Shown one piece after another: positions 27,061 to 36,616 of a stretch of 64,000 nucleotides of DNA. Numbering within the stretch: position 1 is the first letter of the stretch; every line of letters begins with the position of its first letter. The stretch covers positions 1 through 64,000 of the forward strand of contig NZ_JADMJL010000059.1 in assembly GCF_018780585.1 (NCBI RefSeq), written 5' to 3'. Below the pieces are notes generated by a model. The model was not told the DNA's origin. It did not search any database and worked only from the letters and a program-made list of their open reading frames with translations. The DNA comes from Methyloversatilis discipulorum. GTDB lineage: Bacteria; Pseudomonadota; Gammaproteobacteria; Burkholderiales; Rhodocyclaceae. The position numbers and the translations under genes were made by a program.

Positions 27061-27681
27061 ATGGCTAAACGCGGCGTACTTTTCATCGTCAGCGCACCGT
27101 CCGGTGCAGGCAAGACCACGCTGGTGCGCGGTCTTCTCGAACGCGATCCGCAGATCGGACTGTCGGTATCGCACACCACGCGGGCGGCGCGTCCGGGCGA
27201 GGTGGACGGCGTTGCCTATCACTTCGTCAGCATCGACACCTTCGACGCGATGCGCGCGGCGGGCGACTTCATCGAGTCGGCGCACGTGCACGGCAACTAC
27301 TACGGCACCTCGCGTCGCTGGCTCGAAGAACGGCTCGATGCGGGCCATGACGTGCTGCTGGAAATCGACTGGCAGGGCGCCCAGCAGGTGCGTGCGCTGT
27401 TTCCGGAGGCGGTGAGCATCTTCATCCTGCCGCCGTCCTTCGAGGCGCTGGCGCAGCGCCTGACCGGCCGCGGATCGGACGCGCCGGAGGTGATAGAACG
27501 CAGGCTGGCTGCGGCGCGCGAAGAGATCGGTCATCTTCGCGAGTTTGATTTCGTTATAATCAATAACATACTGAGTCAGGCGCTGGACGAAATGGTCACC
27601 GTCGCACGCGCTGCGCGGCTGCTCCGATCGAGCCAGATGGCCCGGCATCCCGAGTTTTTCCATTCCCTGGGTGTGAATTGA
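27061..27681 (+). CDS. gmk: guanylate kinase
   Basis: Gmk converts GMP to GDP with ATP. The 206-residue protein has the Walker A loop [11 protein letters not shown], the GMP-binding [30 protein letters not shown] and the [12 protein letters not shown] segment. The ATG at 27061 is preferred over an upstream in-frame codon because it opens [15 protein letters not shown]. rpoZ follows one base after the stop, and rel after that: the (p)ppGpp-related order gmk-rpoZ-rel. Confidence 0.97.
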   Translation: MAKRGVLFIVSAPSGAGKTTLVRGLLERDPQIGLSVSHTTRAARPGEVDGVAYHFVSIDTFDAMRAAGDFIESAHVHGNYYGTSRRWLEERLDAGHDVLLEIDWQGAQQVRALFPEAVSIFILPPSFEALAQRLTGRGSDAPEVIERRLAAAREEIGHLREFDFVIINNILSQALDEMVTVARAARLLRSSQMARHPEFFHSLGVN

Positions 27682-27682
27682 T

Positions 27683-27889
27683 ATGGCACGCATTACCGTC
27701 GAAGATTGTCTGAAGCGCATTCCGAACCGTTTCCAGTTGACGCTGGTTGCCACCTACCGTGCCCGCCAGCTGTCCGCAGGCAGCACGCCGCAGGTCGATG
27801 GCGACAAGGACAAGCCCACTGTCGTCGCGCTGCGTGAAATCGCCGCCGGCAAGGTCGGTCTGGAAATCCTGAACCGAGGCCAGGCCTGA
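27683..27889 (+). CDS. rpoZ: RNA polymerase omega subunit
   Basis: The omega subunit helps assemble RNA polymerase and forms part of a ppGpp site. The 68 residues begin [30 protein letters not shown], with [16 protein letters not shown] near the end. It lies between gmk and the ppGpp synthetase/hydrolase gene, the typical arrangement. Confidence 0.97.
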   Translation: MARITVEDCLKRIPNRFQLTLVATYRARQLSAGSTPQVDGDKDKPTVVALREIAAGKVGLEILNRGQA

Positions 27890-27916
27890 TGAGGCCGGGC
27901 TGTCAGCGCTGACTTC

Positions 27917-30208
27917 ATGAACCGACCGGTGGACGACCTCATCATGCCCACCCCGGTCGCCCACGTTACGCCTGCACAGCCCATCGTCAGCCTCGCCCCG
28001 GCTGACAACGATCCCGACGCCGGTACGCCGGCGCCCCCCTGTTCTACGGTCGCCGATCTCGAACGCCTGATCGCCGACATTTCAACCTATCTGCGCGAAG
28101 AAGACGTGCAGCGCGTGCGCGACGCGTACGCGCTGTCGGCCAGTGCGCACGCCGGGCAGTTCCGCATGAGCGGCGAGCCTTACGTGTCGCACCCGCTGGC
28201 GGTCGCCGAAATCCTCGCCGGCTGGCAGCTCGATTCGCAGGCGCTGTGCGCGGCGCTGCTGCACGACGTGATGGAAGACACCGCCATCACCAAGGCGGAG
28301 ATTGCCGAGCGCTTCGGCAAGGTGGTGGCGGAACTGGTCGATGGCGTGTCCAAGCTGGACAAGATCGAGTTCCAGTCGAAGGAAGACGCGCAGGCCGAGA
28401 ACTTCCGCAAGATGCTGATGGCGATGGCGCGCGACGTGCGCGTCATCCTGATCAAGCTGGCCGACCGCACGCACAACATGCGCACGCTGGGTTCGATGCG
28501 GCCGGACAAGCAGCGCCGCATTGCCCGCGAAACGCTGGAAATCCACGCCCCGATCGCCAACCGCCTCGGCCTGCACGCGGTGTACCGCGAGCTGCAGGAC
28601 ATGTCCTTCCACGCGATGCACCCGATGCGCTACCGCGTGCTGGAGCGCGCAATGAAGTCGGCGCGCGGCAACCGGCGTGAAGTGGTGGGCAAGATCACCG
28701 AAGCGATCCGCACCCGCCTGCCGGAGCGCGGCATCGACGCCGACGTGTTCGGCCGCGAGAAGAGCCTGTATTCGATCTTCCGCAAGATGCGCGACAAGCA
28801 CCTGACCTTTTCGCAGGTGCTCGACATCTACGGTTTTCGCGTCGTGGTGAAGGACGTGGCGGCCTGCTATCTGGCCCTCGGTGCGCTGCATGCGCTGTAC
28901 AAGCCGGTGCCGGGCAAGTTCAAGGACTACATCGCGATCCCGAAGGCCAACGGCTACCAGTCACTGCACACCACGCTGATCGGCCCCTTCGGTACACCGG
29001 TCGAGGTACAGATCCGCACGTCCGAGATGCACCAGATCGCGCAGAACGGTGTGGCTTCGCACTGGCTGTACAAGGACAGCGAACAGTCGCTCGACGACCT
29101 GCAGGCAAACACCCACCGCTGGTTGCAGTCGCTGCTCGAACTGCAAAGCTCGGCGCCGGATTCGGCCGAGTTCCTCGAACACGTGAAGATCGATCTGTTC
29201 CCGGGCGAGGTGTACGTGTTTACGCCCAAGGGCAAGATCATGTCGCTGCCGCGCGGCGCGACCGCAGTCGACTTCGCCTACGCGGTGCATACCGACGTCG
29301 GCCATTGTTGTGTGGCCTGTCGCATCAACCAGGAACTGATGCCGCTGCGCAGCGAGCTGAGCAGCGGAGACCAGGTCGAAATCATCACCGCCTCGCATCC
29401 GAACCCGAACCCGGCCTGGCTGGGTTACGTGAAGACCGGCAAGGCGCGCGCGCAGATCCGCCACTTCCTGAAGACCATGCAGGTCGAGGAATCGGCGCAG
29501 CTGGGCGAGCGGCTGCTTACCCAGGCGCTGCGCCAGTTCGGCGTGACGCCGGACGAGATCGGTGACGCCTCGTGGGCGCAATGGCTGGAGACAGCCGAAG
29601 TGAAAAGCCGCAAGGAAGCGCTGGCCGACATCGGCCAGGGCAAGAGCTCGGCCACCTTTGTCGCGCGCAGCCTGCTCAAGCTGCAGACCGCCAGCGAGCA
29701 GCAAGGCACGCCGCTGCCGGCGCCGGAGAGCGCGCTGCTGATCCGCGGTTCCGAAGGCATGGCGGTGCAGATCGCACGCTGCTGCCAGCCGATACCGGGC
29801 GACCCCATCGTCGGTCAGTTGCGTGTCGGTTCCGGCCTGATGATCCACGCGCACGACTGTCCGACGCTGCGCCGCAACCGCAAGGACGGCGACCAGTGGG
29901 TCGACGTCGAGTGGGAGCGCGACAGCAGCCGCGTGTTCGAAGTCGGCATCCGCGTCATCGCGGCGAACCGCCCGGGCGTGCTGGCCAAGGTCGCCTTCGA
30001 GATCGCCGAATGCGGCGCCAACATCCAGAATGTCGGCATGGAAGAGGACGGCAGCCTCTACACGCAAATCCACTTCACGCTGCAGGTCAGTGATCGCGTC
30101 CATCTGGCGCGCATCATGAAGGGCCTGCGCCGCGTGCCGGAGGTCGTGCGCATCGCCCGCGTGCGGGCCTGCGACAAGACCGACGAATCGCGCGGCAAGA
30201 CACATTGA
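27917..30208 (+). CDS. spoT: bifunctional (p)ppGpp synthetase/hydrolase (SpoT/Rel)
   Basis: This enzyme makes and degrades the alarmone (p)ppGpp. The 763 residues hold an HD hydrolase domain with ALLHDVMEDT, a synthetase domain (GREKSLYSIFRKM, YGFRVVVKD, GYQSLHTTLIGPFGTPVEVQIRT), a TGS domain (VYVFTPKGKIMSLPRGATAVDFAYAVHTD) and a C-terminal ACT domain (NRPGVLAKVAFEIAECGANIQNVG). The HD residues look intact, so hydrolase activity is expected. The first 45 residues are low-complexity and vary among relatives. It follows rpoZ after 27 bases. Whether a separate relA exists cannot be seen here. Confidence 0.96.
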   Translation: MNRPVDDLIMPTPVAHVTPAQPIVSLAPADNDPDAGTPAPPCSTVADLERLIADISTYLREEDVQRVRDAYALSASAHAGQFRMSGEPYVSHPLAVAEILAGWQLDSQALCAALLHDVMEDTAITKAEIAERFGKVVAELVDGVSKLDKIEFQSKEDAQAENFRKMLMAMARDVRVILIKLADRTHNMRTLGSMRPDKQRRIARETLEIHAPIANRLGLHAVYRELQDMSFHAMHPMRYRVLERAMKSARGNRREVVGKITEAIRTRLPERGIDADVFGREKSLYSIFRKMRDKHLTFSQVLDIYGFRVVVKDVAACYLALGALHALYKPVPGKFKDYIAIPKANGYQSLHTTLIGPFGTPVEVQIRTSEMHQIAQNGVASHWLYKDSEQSLDDLQANTHRWLQSLLELQSSAPDSAEFLEHVKIDLFPGEVYVFTPKGKIMSLPRGATAVDFAYAVHTDVGHCCVACRINQELMPLRSELSSGDQVEIITASHPNPNPAWLGYVKTGKARAQIRHFLKTMQVEESAQLGERLLTQALRQFGVTPDEIGDASWAQWLETAEVKSRKEALADIGQGKSSATFVARSLLKLQTASEQQGTPLPAPESALLIRGSEGMAVQIARCCQPIPGDPIVGQLRVGSGLMIHAHDCPTLRRNRKDGDQWVDVEWERDSSRVFEVGIRVIAANRPGVLAKVAFEIAECGANIQNVGMEEDGSLYTQIHFTLQVSDRVHLARIMKGLRRVPEVVRIARVRACDKTDESRGKTH

Positions 30209-30230
30209 GTCGTTTCCAACGGAGTTTCAA

Positions 30231-30437
30231 TTGGCTGATTACGAATCCGATCACACGCGCTTCATGCGCGAGTACCTCGAAAAGCACCCGGAGCAGATCG
30301 AAGAGCAGCGTCGCGGCCGCGCGCTGTGGTGGGACAAGCCGCAGGACTTCGAAGCGCAGCGCCGCTTCAACGAGGCACGCGTCGCGCAGAAGCCCTACCC
30401 CTACCAGACCGATCTGACGCCCACCGACGCGCACTGA
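30231..30437 (+). CDS. DUF3460 family protein
   Basis: This 68-residue acidic/basic protein is typical of betaproteobacteria: MADYESDHTRFMREYLEKHPE, EEQRRGRALWWDKP, then ARVAQKPYPYQTD. It starts with TTG at 30231 and has GGAG six bases upstream. It follows the ppGpp gene by 22 bases and probably shares its message. No function is known. Confidence 0.85.
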   Translation: MADYESDHTRFMREYLEKHPEQIEEQRRGRALWWDKPQDFEAQRRFNEARVAQKPYPYQTDLTPTDAH

Positions 30438-30510
30438 AGCCGCGACGTCCTTATTCTGGCTGCCCCGTGCGCTGTGCCGCTGAGCCGGCGCGCAGGGTGG
30501 CGACCATCGC

Positions 30511-31959
30511 ATGAGCGTGTTCGATCAGCCGCTGGCCATCGTCGACCTTGAAACGACAGGGGGCGACCCGCGCGCCGACCGTGTGACCGAGGTCGGCGTC
30601 GTGCTGATAGACGGGCCGCAGCGGCGCGAGTGGTCCAGCCTGGTCAATCCGGGCGTGTCGATTCCGCTGTCCATCCAGCGCTTCACCGGCATCACCGACG
30701 GCATGGTCGCCGGTGCGCCGCGCTTCGCCGAGATCGCGGAGGAACTGGCGGCGCTGCTGCACGACCGCCTGTTCGTGGCGCATAACGCGCGCTTCGACCA
30801 CGGCTTCCTGCGCAACGAGTTCGCCCGCGTCGGTCTGAATTTCGCGCCGCGCGTGCTGTGCTCGGTCAAGCTGTCGCGCGCTCTCTATCCGCACTTTCCG
30901 CGCCACGGGCTGGACGCGCTGATGGAGCGCTTCGGGCTGGTCTGCGACGCCCGCCACCGCGCCATCGGTGACGCGCGACTGGTGTGCGATTTTCTCGACA
31001 TCGTCGCGCGCGACTTTCCGCCGGCGGTGATCGGTCCGGCGATGGAGAAGGCCGGGCGCACCGCCGCCGCGCCGCCCGGCATGACACCGGGTGCGCTCGA
31101 CGACGTGCCGGAGGCGCCGGGCGTCTATCTGTTCTACGGTGCCGCGCCCGAGTCGACCGACCTGCTGCCGGCGCCGGCAGAGCTGCCGCTCTACATCGGC
31201 AAGAGCCGTAACCTGCGTTCGCGCGTGCTGGCGCACTTCACCGGTTCGCACAAGGGCGGACAGGCGGCGCGCATGCTGCGCGAAACGAAGCGCGTCGATT
31301 GGGTCGAAACGGCGGGCGAACTGGGAGCACTGCTGCTCGAAGCGAAACTGGTGAAGCAGTTGCAGCCGCTCTACAACAAGCAGTTGCGGGCCGGCGGACC
31401 TGCCGTGGCGCTGGCGTTGCGCGGCGGCCCCGGTAACGAGGTGGCGGCTGGCGAAGCGGCGCTGACGCTGGTCGATCTCGACCGCGTCACGCCGCGTCAG
31501 CTGGCGGGACTGTACGGTCCCTTCCGCTCACGCCGCGACTGTCTGACCACGCTGCGCGAACTGGCGACAGCCTGGCAGCTGTGTCCGAAGCGCATCGGTC
31601 TGCAGGGCTACGAGCGGCGTACCGCCGCCTGCGTCAATGTGCAGATCAAGCGCTGCCGCGGTGTCTGCTGCGGTCGCGAAGACCCGCGGCAGCACGATAT
31701 GCGGCTGATGAGTGCACTCGACGGCCTGCGTATGCCCGACTGGCCGTGGCCGGACGCCGTGGCGGTGCGCGAGCGCCGTCCGGGCGCCGAGCGTGGCGAC
31801 CGGCACTGGCTGGCGCACTGGTGCTATCTGGGCAGCGCGCCGGAGGGCAGCGACGACGCGGCGCCGTTGCAGCGCGACGCGCGCTTCGATTATGACCACT
31901 ACCGCATCCTGCGCCGTCATCTCGACGGACTGCCGGCCGACGCGGTCGAGGCCGTCTAG
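30511..31959 (+). CDS. DnaQ-type 3'-5' exonuclease fused to a UvrC/Cho-type GIY-YIG nuclease
   Basis: This is a 482-residue two-domain nuclease. Residues 1-175 are a DEDDh exonuclease: AIVDLETTG with the two acidic residues, FVAHNARFDHGFL, and HRAIGDARLVCDFL. Residues about 205-300 resemble the GIY-YIG domain of UvrC or Cho: APGVYLFYG, PLYIGKSRNLRSRVLAHF and YNKQLR. The C-terminal half (ACVNVQIKRCRGVCCGRE) has a Cys-rich segment, as in this fusion family. It is a known betaproteobacterial architecture, thought to act in repair. Its TAG stop overlaps the TAG stop of the opposing GGDEF-EAL gene. Confidence 0.85.
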   Translation: MSVFDQPLAIVDLETTGGDPRADRVTEVGVVLIDGPQRREWSSLVNPGVSIPLSIQRFTGITDGMVAGAPRFAEIAEELAALLHDRLFVAHNARFDHGFLRNEFARVGLNFAPRVLCSVKLSRALYPHFPRHGLDALMERFGLVCDARHRAIGDARLVCDFLDIVARDFPPAVIGPAMEKAGRTAAAPPGMTPGALDDVPEAPGVYLFYGAAPESTDLLPAPAELPLYIGKSRNLRSRVLAHFTGSHKGGQAARMLRETKRVDWVETAGELGALLLEAKLVKQLQPLYNKQLRAGGPAVALALRGGPGNEVAAGEAALTLVDLDRVTPRQLAGLYGPFRSRRDCLTTLRELATAWQLCPKRIGLQGYERRTAACVNVQIKRCRGVCCGREDPRQHDMRLMSALDGLRMPDWPWPDAVAVRERRPGAERGDRHWLAHWCYLGSAPEGSDDAAPLQRDARFDYDHYRILRRHLDGLPADAVEAV

Positions 31960-34388
31960 GATTTGTCGGGCGGATTTACCAGAGATTGCCGCAGCTGGCT
32001 TGCCGACATCGGGCGGGCAAACAGATAACCCTGACCCTCCGAACACCCGAGCCGCAGCAGCAGTTCAGCCTGTTCCGACAGCTCGATGCCTTCGGCGATG
32101 GTGGTCATGCGCAGCGAGCGGCCCAGCGCCAGCATGGCCTCTATCATTGCACGGGCGTCGTCGCTCTCTGTCAGGTCGATGATGAATGAACGGTCAATCT
32201 TGATGCGGTCTATCGGCAGGCCGCGCAGTACGCTCAGCGACGAGTAGCCGGTGCCGAAGTCGTCGATGCTGATCGAGACGCCCAGACGTTTCAGCGCGTC
32301 GAGTATGCCGGCGCTGTGTTCGATCACCTGCAGCGTGGACTCGGTGATTTCGAGTTCCAGCGATTCGGCCGGGAAGCCTGTTTCGGTCAGCACCTCCAGC
32401 ACGTGGGCGACGAAATCCTCGCGCATGAACTGCCTGACCGACACGTTGACGGCGAGGCGCATCTGTCGCCCGTCGTTGTCCGGCAGGCCGACGATGTCAT
32501 GGCAGGCGCGGCGCAGCACCCACATGCCCAGCGTTTCAATGATGCCGCTCTCTTCGGCGACCGGAATGAAGCGGGCCGGCGAAATCATGCCCAGTTCCGG
32601 ATGCGGCCAGCGCACCAGCGCCTCGACGCCGATCACGTGCGCGTCGGACAGCCGGAGCTGGGGCTGGTAGTGCACCTCCAGCGCGTCGTTCTCGATCGCG
32701 CGACGCAGGCCCTGCTCCATATGCATGCGTTCCTGTGTGCGCTCCGACATGTCGGTCGTGAAGAACTGATAGCGGTTGCGTCCTTGCGACTTGGCCGAGT
32801 ACATCGCGATGTCGGCCGCGCGCATCAGCACGTTGCGGTCGGTGCCGTGATCGGGGAACACCGCGATGCCTATGCTGCCGGTGATGCGTATCTGCTCGCC
32901 ACCGAGGTCGAACGGGTCACGCAGCGCACCGAGCAGCTTCATCGCCAGATGCGAGGCGTCTTCAGGCTGTGCGCTGCCGGTGAGCACGACGAATTCGTCG
33001 CCGCCGAGGCGGGCCAGCGTGTCGCTGCGGCGCAGCGCCTCACGCAGCCGGACCGACACCGCGCGCAGCAACTCGTCGCCGACGCCATGGCCCAGCGTGT
33101 CGTTCACACCCTTGAAGCTGTCGAGGTCGAGGAAGAGCAGGATGCAGCGTTGCTGCGCACGACGTGCCTGTTCGATGGCGCGCTCGAAACGGTCGTCGAA
33201 CAGCAGGCGGTTGGGCAGGCCGGTCAGCGCGTCGTGATGCGCCAGATGATTCAGCTTCTCCTCCGCCTGATGGATGGCGCTGAAATCGGAGAAGGCGGCG
33301 ACGAAATGGGTGACCGTGCCGTTGTCGTTGCGCACGGCGCTGATGCTTTCCCAGGCAGGGAAGCTGTCGCCAGACGCGCGTTGGCACAGCACCTCGCCCT
33401 GCCAGTAGCCGGTGCCCGAGGGGGCGGCCAGCGCCGCGTAGAAATTGTCGCCGTGGCCGGTTCCCAGCACTGCGTCAGGGTCGAGGCCGAGTACCTGGGT
33501 CTCGTCGTGCCCGGTGATGCGTGTGTAGGCAGCATTGACCGCGACGATGCGCCGACGCGCGTCGGCGATCACGATGGCTTCGGCCGTGGTGTGGAACACG
33601 ACGCTGGACTGGCGCAGGCGCTCCTCGTCGCGCCGGCGTTGCGTCACGTCCTGCAGGATGCCGACGATGCGCCGCTCGCCCGCCGGGTCGCCATAAGCGC
33701 GCGCGTGCGCTTCCAGATTGCGTGCGCCACCATTGCCTACGGTACGGAATTCGATGCGCACCGGATCGCCGCGCTGCAGTGCCGCGTTCAGCGCCGCCGA
33801 CACGCGCTCGCGATCGCCGGCATCGACGCGCGACAGGAAGAGGCTCCACGACTCGTCCAGCGGGACCGGGCGGTCGCCGAACAGGCTGCGCAAGTGTCCG
33901 TCGCCGTGCAGCTGCATCGAATCGCCCTGCCACTCGATCACGCCGAGCGAGGCGGCATCGAGCGCCTGCTTGAACAGCTGTTCGCTGCGCTCCACGAGCA
34001 CCTCGACCTCGCGACGCGCCAGCGCCATCTGTATCGTCGCGTGCAGCTCGCGCGCCTCGCACGGCTTGACCAGATAGCCGAAGGGTCGGCATTCGAGTGC
34101 GCGGCGCAGCGTGTCGTCCTCGGCGTAGGCGGTCAGGAAGACCACCGGTACGCGATGCTGCGACTGGATCTGCAGTGCCGCGTCGATGCCGTCGAGCGGG
34201 CCTTCAAGGTGGATGTCCATCAGCACCAGATCGGGCGCTACCTCGCCGACCTTGCGCACCGCCTGCTCGCCGCTGGCCAGCACCGCGCCCACCTTGTAGC
34301 CGAAGGACTGCAGCTGGTTCTTCAGGTCGAAAGCGATCACGCGTTCGTCCTCGACCAGCATCAGATTGATCGGGAGCGGTGCGTTCAT
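31956..34388 (-). CDS. response regulator with PAS, GGDEF and EAL domains (c-di-GMP turnover)
   Basis: This cytoplasmic protein of 810 residues has a receiver at 1-125 ([11 protein letters not shown]; phospho-Asp in [10 protein letters not shown] near 59; GYLVKP), PAS domains at about 140-265 and 275-390, a GGDEF domain at 395-560 with intact RLGGDEF, and an EAL domain at 570-800 with GVEALVRW and [21 protein letters not shown]. Both catalytic motifs look intact, so it may be bifunctional or switchable. Its start overlaps the stop of the upstream kinase gene as ATGA, so the kinase is the obvious cognate partner. Confidence 0.93.
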   Translation of the reverse strand: MNAPLPINLMLVEDERVIAFDLKNQLQSFGYKVGAVLASGEQAVRKVGEVAPDLVLMDIHLEGPLDGIDAALQIQSQHRVPVVFLTAYAEDDTLRRALECRPFGYLVKPCEARELHATIQMALARREVEVLVERSEQLFKQALDAASLGVIEWQGDSMQLHGDGHLRSLFGDRPVPLDESWSLFLSRVDAGDRERVSAALNAALQRGDPVRIEFRTVGNGGARNLEAHARAYGDPAGERRIVGILQDVTQRRRDEERLRQSSVVFHTTAEAIVIADARRRIVAVNAAYTRITGHDETQVLGLDPDAVLGTGHGDNFYAALAAPSGTGYWQGEVLCQRASGDSFPAWESISAVRNDNGTVTHFVAAFSDFSAIHQAEEKLNHLAHHDALTGLPNRLLFDDRFERAIEQARRAQQRCILLFLDLDSFKGVNDTLGHGVGDELLRAVSVRLREALRRSDTLARLGGDEFVVLTGSAQPEDASHLAMKLLGALRDPFDLGGEQIRITGSIGIAVFPDHGTDRNVLMRAADIAMYSAKSQGRNRYQFFTTDMSERTQERMHMEQGLRRAIENDALEVHYQPQLRLSDAHVIGVEALVRWPHPELGMISPARFIPVAEESGIIETLGMWVLRRACHDIVGLPDNDGRQMRLAVNVSVRQFMREDFVAHVLEVLTETGFPAESLELEITESTLQVIEHSAGILDALKRLGVSISIDDFGTGYSSLSVLRGLPIDRIKIDRSFIIDLTESDDARAMIEAMLALGRSLRMTTIAEGIELSEQAELLLRLGCSEGQGYLFARPMSASQLRQSLVNPPDKS

Positions 34389-35464
34389 GTCGTACCTCGT
34401 GCGGGAAGGGCGGCCGGAAAGGTGATGAGATAGCTGGCGCCGCCGTCGCGCACCATCTGCAGTTCGCCGTGCAGCTGATCTATCAGCAAGGGCACCAGCT
34501 GCAGGCCGAGCGACTTCACGGCGTCGAAGTCGAAACCCGCCGGCAGGCCGACACCGTTGTCGCGCACGCCCAGCGTCAGCCGCTCGTCGCAGCTGTGCAG
34601 CGAAATGGTGATGATGCCAGTGCGCTGGGCGGGGAAGGCGTGCTTGAAGGCATTGGTGACCAGTTCGTTCACCACCAGCCCGCACGGGATGGCGCGTTCA
34701 AGATCGAGGTACACCGGCTGCCCCGGGCGTTCCAGCTGCAGCTCGACGCCGCTCGCGCTGCTGCGATAGGCACCGCGCAGCAACTGGGCCAGACGGTCGA
34801 GGTAGTCGCCGAGGTCCATGCGCGAGAAGTCCTTGCGCTCGTACAGCAGCTGATGAGTCAGTGCCATCGCCCGTACGCGGTTCTGGCTCTCGTTCAGGAT
34901 GTCGCGCACGCGCGGGTCGTCGACATTGTTCGCCTGCAGATTGAGCAGGCTGGTGATGACCTGCAGATTGTTCTTCACCCGGTGGTGTACTTCGTTGAGC
35001 AGCACCGTCTTTTCCTGCAGCGCCTGCTCCAGCACCTGCTGCGCGCGACGTCGCTCGGTGATATCGACGATGGATGCCAGCACCATGACACCTTCGCCGG
35101 TGTCCATCGGATTCAGACCGATCTCGACCGGGAATTCGCTGCCGTCGGCGCGGCAGGCGAACAGGTCACGACCGCCACCCATCGGTCGTGGGCTGGGTGA
35201 TGAAAGGAAGCTGTGGCGGAAGTCGGCGTGGTGAGCACGTGCGGCCGACGGCACCAGCATGTCGACCGAGCGGCCGATCAGTTCGGAGCGCGGGTAACCG
35301 AACAGTCTTTCGGTCTGTTCGTTGACCAGCACCATCATGCCGCGACCATCGACCAGAACCATCGCGCTGGGTGCGTACTCGACGACGCGGCGGAAGGCGT
35401 CGTCGTTCATCTGCGGCATAGGCGGGGTATCGTGCGCCGCTGTGCCATCGGTACGGATATCCAT
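34385..35464 (-). CDS. PAS-domain histidine kinase of the HisKA_2 class
   Basis: The 359-residue soluble kinase opens with a PAS domain ([21 protein letters not shown] to [10 protein letters not shown], residues 25-150). The phosphoacceptor box is [23 protein letters not shown], the HisKA_2 type. The ATPase has [28 protein letters not shown] and [15 protein letters not shown]. The start ATG 35464 is preceded by GGAGGA at 35471-35476; an ATG further upstream (35503) lacks one. It is co-translated with the GGDEF-EAL regulator, pointing to control of c-di-GMP by a cytoplasmic signal. Confidence 0.9.
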   Translation of the reverse strand: MDIRTDGTAAHDTPPMPQMNDDAFRRVVEYAPSAMVLVDGRGMMVLVNEQTERLFGYPRSELIGRSVDMLVPSAARAHHADFRHSFLSSPSPRPMGGGRDLFACRADGSEFPVEIGLNPMDTGEGVMVLASIVDITERRRAQQVLEQALQEKTVLLNEVHHRVKNNLQVITSLLNLQANNVDDPRVRDILNESQNRVRAMALTHQLLYERKDFSRMDLGDYLDRLAQLLRGAYRSSASGVELQLERPGQPVYLDLERAIPCGLVVNELVTNAFKHAFPAQRTGIITISLHSCDERLTLGVRDNGVGLPAGFDFDAVKSLGLQLVPLLIDQLHGELQMVRDGGASYLITFPAALPARGTT

Positions 35465-35470
35465 CGGCCA

Positions 35471-35476
35471 TCCTCC
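35471..35476 (-). promoter_or_regulatory. Shine-Dalgarno GGAGGA that fixes the PAS kinase start
   Basis: GGAGGA on the minus strand stands six bases before the ATG at 35464. It favours this start over an in-frame ATG at 35503. Confidence 0.6.
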
Positions 35477-35561
35477 GTGAGCCCGCGCTGGTTTCGGGCT
35501 CATTCATTCTGGATGGCCGCGTGCATCAAGACAAGGTCGTGTTGCCCTTCGTTTCGATTGC

Positions 35562-35597
35562 ACAAAAACAAAAGCCCCTGCGGCTGGCAGGGGCTTT
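35562..35597 (-). terminator. Rho-independent terminator after the Fae-like gene
   Basis: On the minus strand, arms AAAGCCCCTGC and GCAGGGGCTTT (35587-35597 and 35571-35581) enclose a five-base loop and are followed by TTGTTTTTG. It lies 21 bases after the Fae-like stop and ends the lysA-hslR-fae transcript before the PAS kinase gene. Confidence 0.9.
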
Positions 35598-35618
35598 GGC
35601 TGTGGCTTTGCGCCGCAA

Positions 35619-36155
35619 TCAGGCTTCCGGGTCGTACATGCAGTGCTTGATCTTGTGGCGGTTGGCGATCAGCTCGTCGATCGTCGGCTTGCCGGTCATC
35701 GCACGCTGTATCGCGATCTTGGTTGCTTCGTAATTGGTGCGGTACAGATCCTTCATGTCCAGGTTGGGGTCCTTGACCGCATTCGGGTCCAGCCACACCA
35801 GGTCGATGATGACCAGTTCGTCCACCAGTTCCTTCGGGATGATGCCTTCCGACACGCAGTCGACGACCGCGTCGGCGGTGGCGGACTGCACCACGCCGCC
35901 GAGCAGCTCGACGGTGCGCGAATTCTTGATCGTGACCTTGGGCACCATCATGGTGGCCGGCTTGGCCATCTGGTTGCAGTCGCGCACGGCCAGCATGCGG
36001 GTGTGACCGGCGGTCTGGCCCATCATCTGGGCGAAGGCCTGGCCGACCGGGCCGTCGATCGAGCCGATGACGATTTCCGGCATGGCGTCGGTGTATTGAC
36101 CTTCCTTGGCGAAGACGGTGGCTTCACCGACCTTCATCACGATACGTTCGGACAT
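35619..36155 (-). CDS. formaldehyde-activating-enzyme (Fae) homologue lacking the canonical active-site histidine
   Basis: Fae condenses formaldehyde with tetrahydromethanopterin in methylotrophs. This 178-residue protein has the family framework: VGEATVF, IVIGSIDGPVGQAFAQMM, HTRMLAV, PATMMVPKVTIKN, VADC-like DAVVDCVSEGIIPKE, and the end TNYEATKIAIQRAMTGKPTIDELIANR. In canonical Fae the catalytic His precedes the IDLIIG-type strand; here the matching stretch reads YTDAMPEIVIG, so Met or Pro takes that place by eye alignment. It may be one of the Fae paralogues (Fae2/Fae3-like) of unknown function. AAGGAA precedes the ATG. It follows hslR by 47 bases and ends at a strong terminator. Confidence 0.8.
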   Translation of the reverse strand: MSERIVMKVGEATVFAKEGQYTDAMPEIVIGSIDGPVGQAFAQMMGQTAGHTRMLAVRDCNQMAKPATMMVPKVTIKNSRTVELLGGVVQSATADAVVDCVSEGIIPKELVDELVIIDLVWLDPNAVKDPNLDMKDLYRTNYEATKIAIQRAMTGKPTIDELIANRHKIKHCMYDPEA

Positions 36156-36202
36156 GGTTCGATTCCTTTTGACAGTGTTCTCAATTCGTTGGCGCGCAAG
36201 AC

Positions 36203-36616
36203 TCAGCCGCCGCGAAGTTTAGCGCGCATGCGGTCGATTTCACGCCGCTGCGTCTTCGTCGGCCGTCCGTGCAGCATGTGTGACGGTTCCGGAGCAAGTC
36301 GGCGCCGTTCACGTTCCGCTTCGCGCCGCGCAATGCTGTCGGCGGTCTCTTCGTAAAGCTTGCGCGCCTCTTCGGCCGGGCCGCGTTTGCCGGACAGCGC
36401 CTGCACGATCACCGTGTAGCGCACTTCGCCGGTCTGGATGTCCAGCCGGTCGCCGATGCGTACCTCGCGCGACGGCTTGGCGCGCGCCTCGTTCAGCTGG
36501 ATGCGGCCGGCGTCGATGGCGTCGGAGGCCAGCGTGCGCGTCTTGAAGAAGCGCGCTGCCCACAGCCACTTGTCGAGCCGCAGCCGTTCGCGCGCGGCGT
36601 CGTCCTCGTGGCTCAC
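36203..36616 (-). CDS. hslR: S4-domain ribosome-associated heat shock protein Hsp15
   Basis: Hsp15 binds free 50S subunits carrying nascent chains. The 137-residue protein has an S4 domain near residues 10-70: RLRLDKWLWAARFFKTRTLASDAIDAGRIQLN, then PSREVRIGDRLDI, and a basic C-terminal tail (RREAERERRRL, RPTKTQRREIDRMRAKLRGG). The start is GTG at 36616; it overlaps the lysA stop as GTGA, so it is co-translated with lysA. The Fae-like gene follows. Confidence 0.9.
   Translation of the reverse strand: MSHEDDAARERLRLDKWLWAARFFKTRTLASDAIDAGRIQLNEARAKPSREVRIGDRLDIQTGEVRYTVIVQALSGKRGPAEEARKLYEETADSIARREAERERRRLAPEPSHMLHGRPTKTQRREIDRMRAKLRGG

Noticed and set aside
35619-36155. Canonical formaldehyde-activating enzyme (fae)
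   Set aside because: The framework matches, but the active-site His position appears to be Met or Pro, so no catalytic claim or gene symbol is given.
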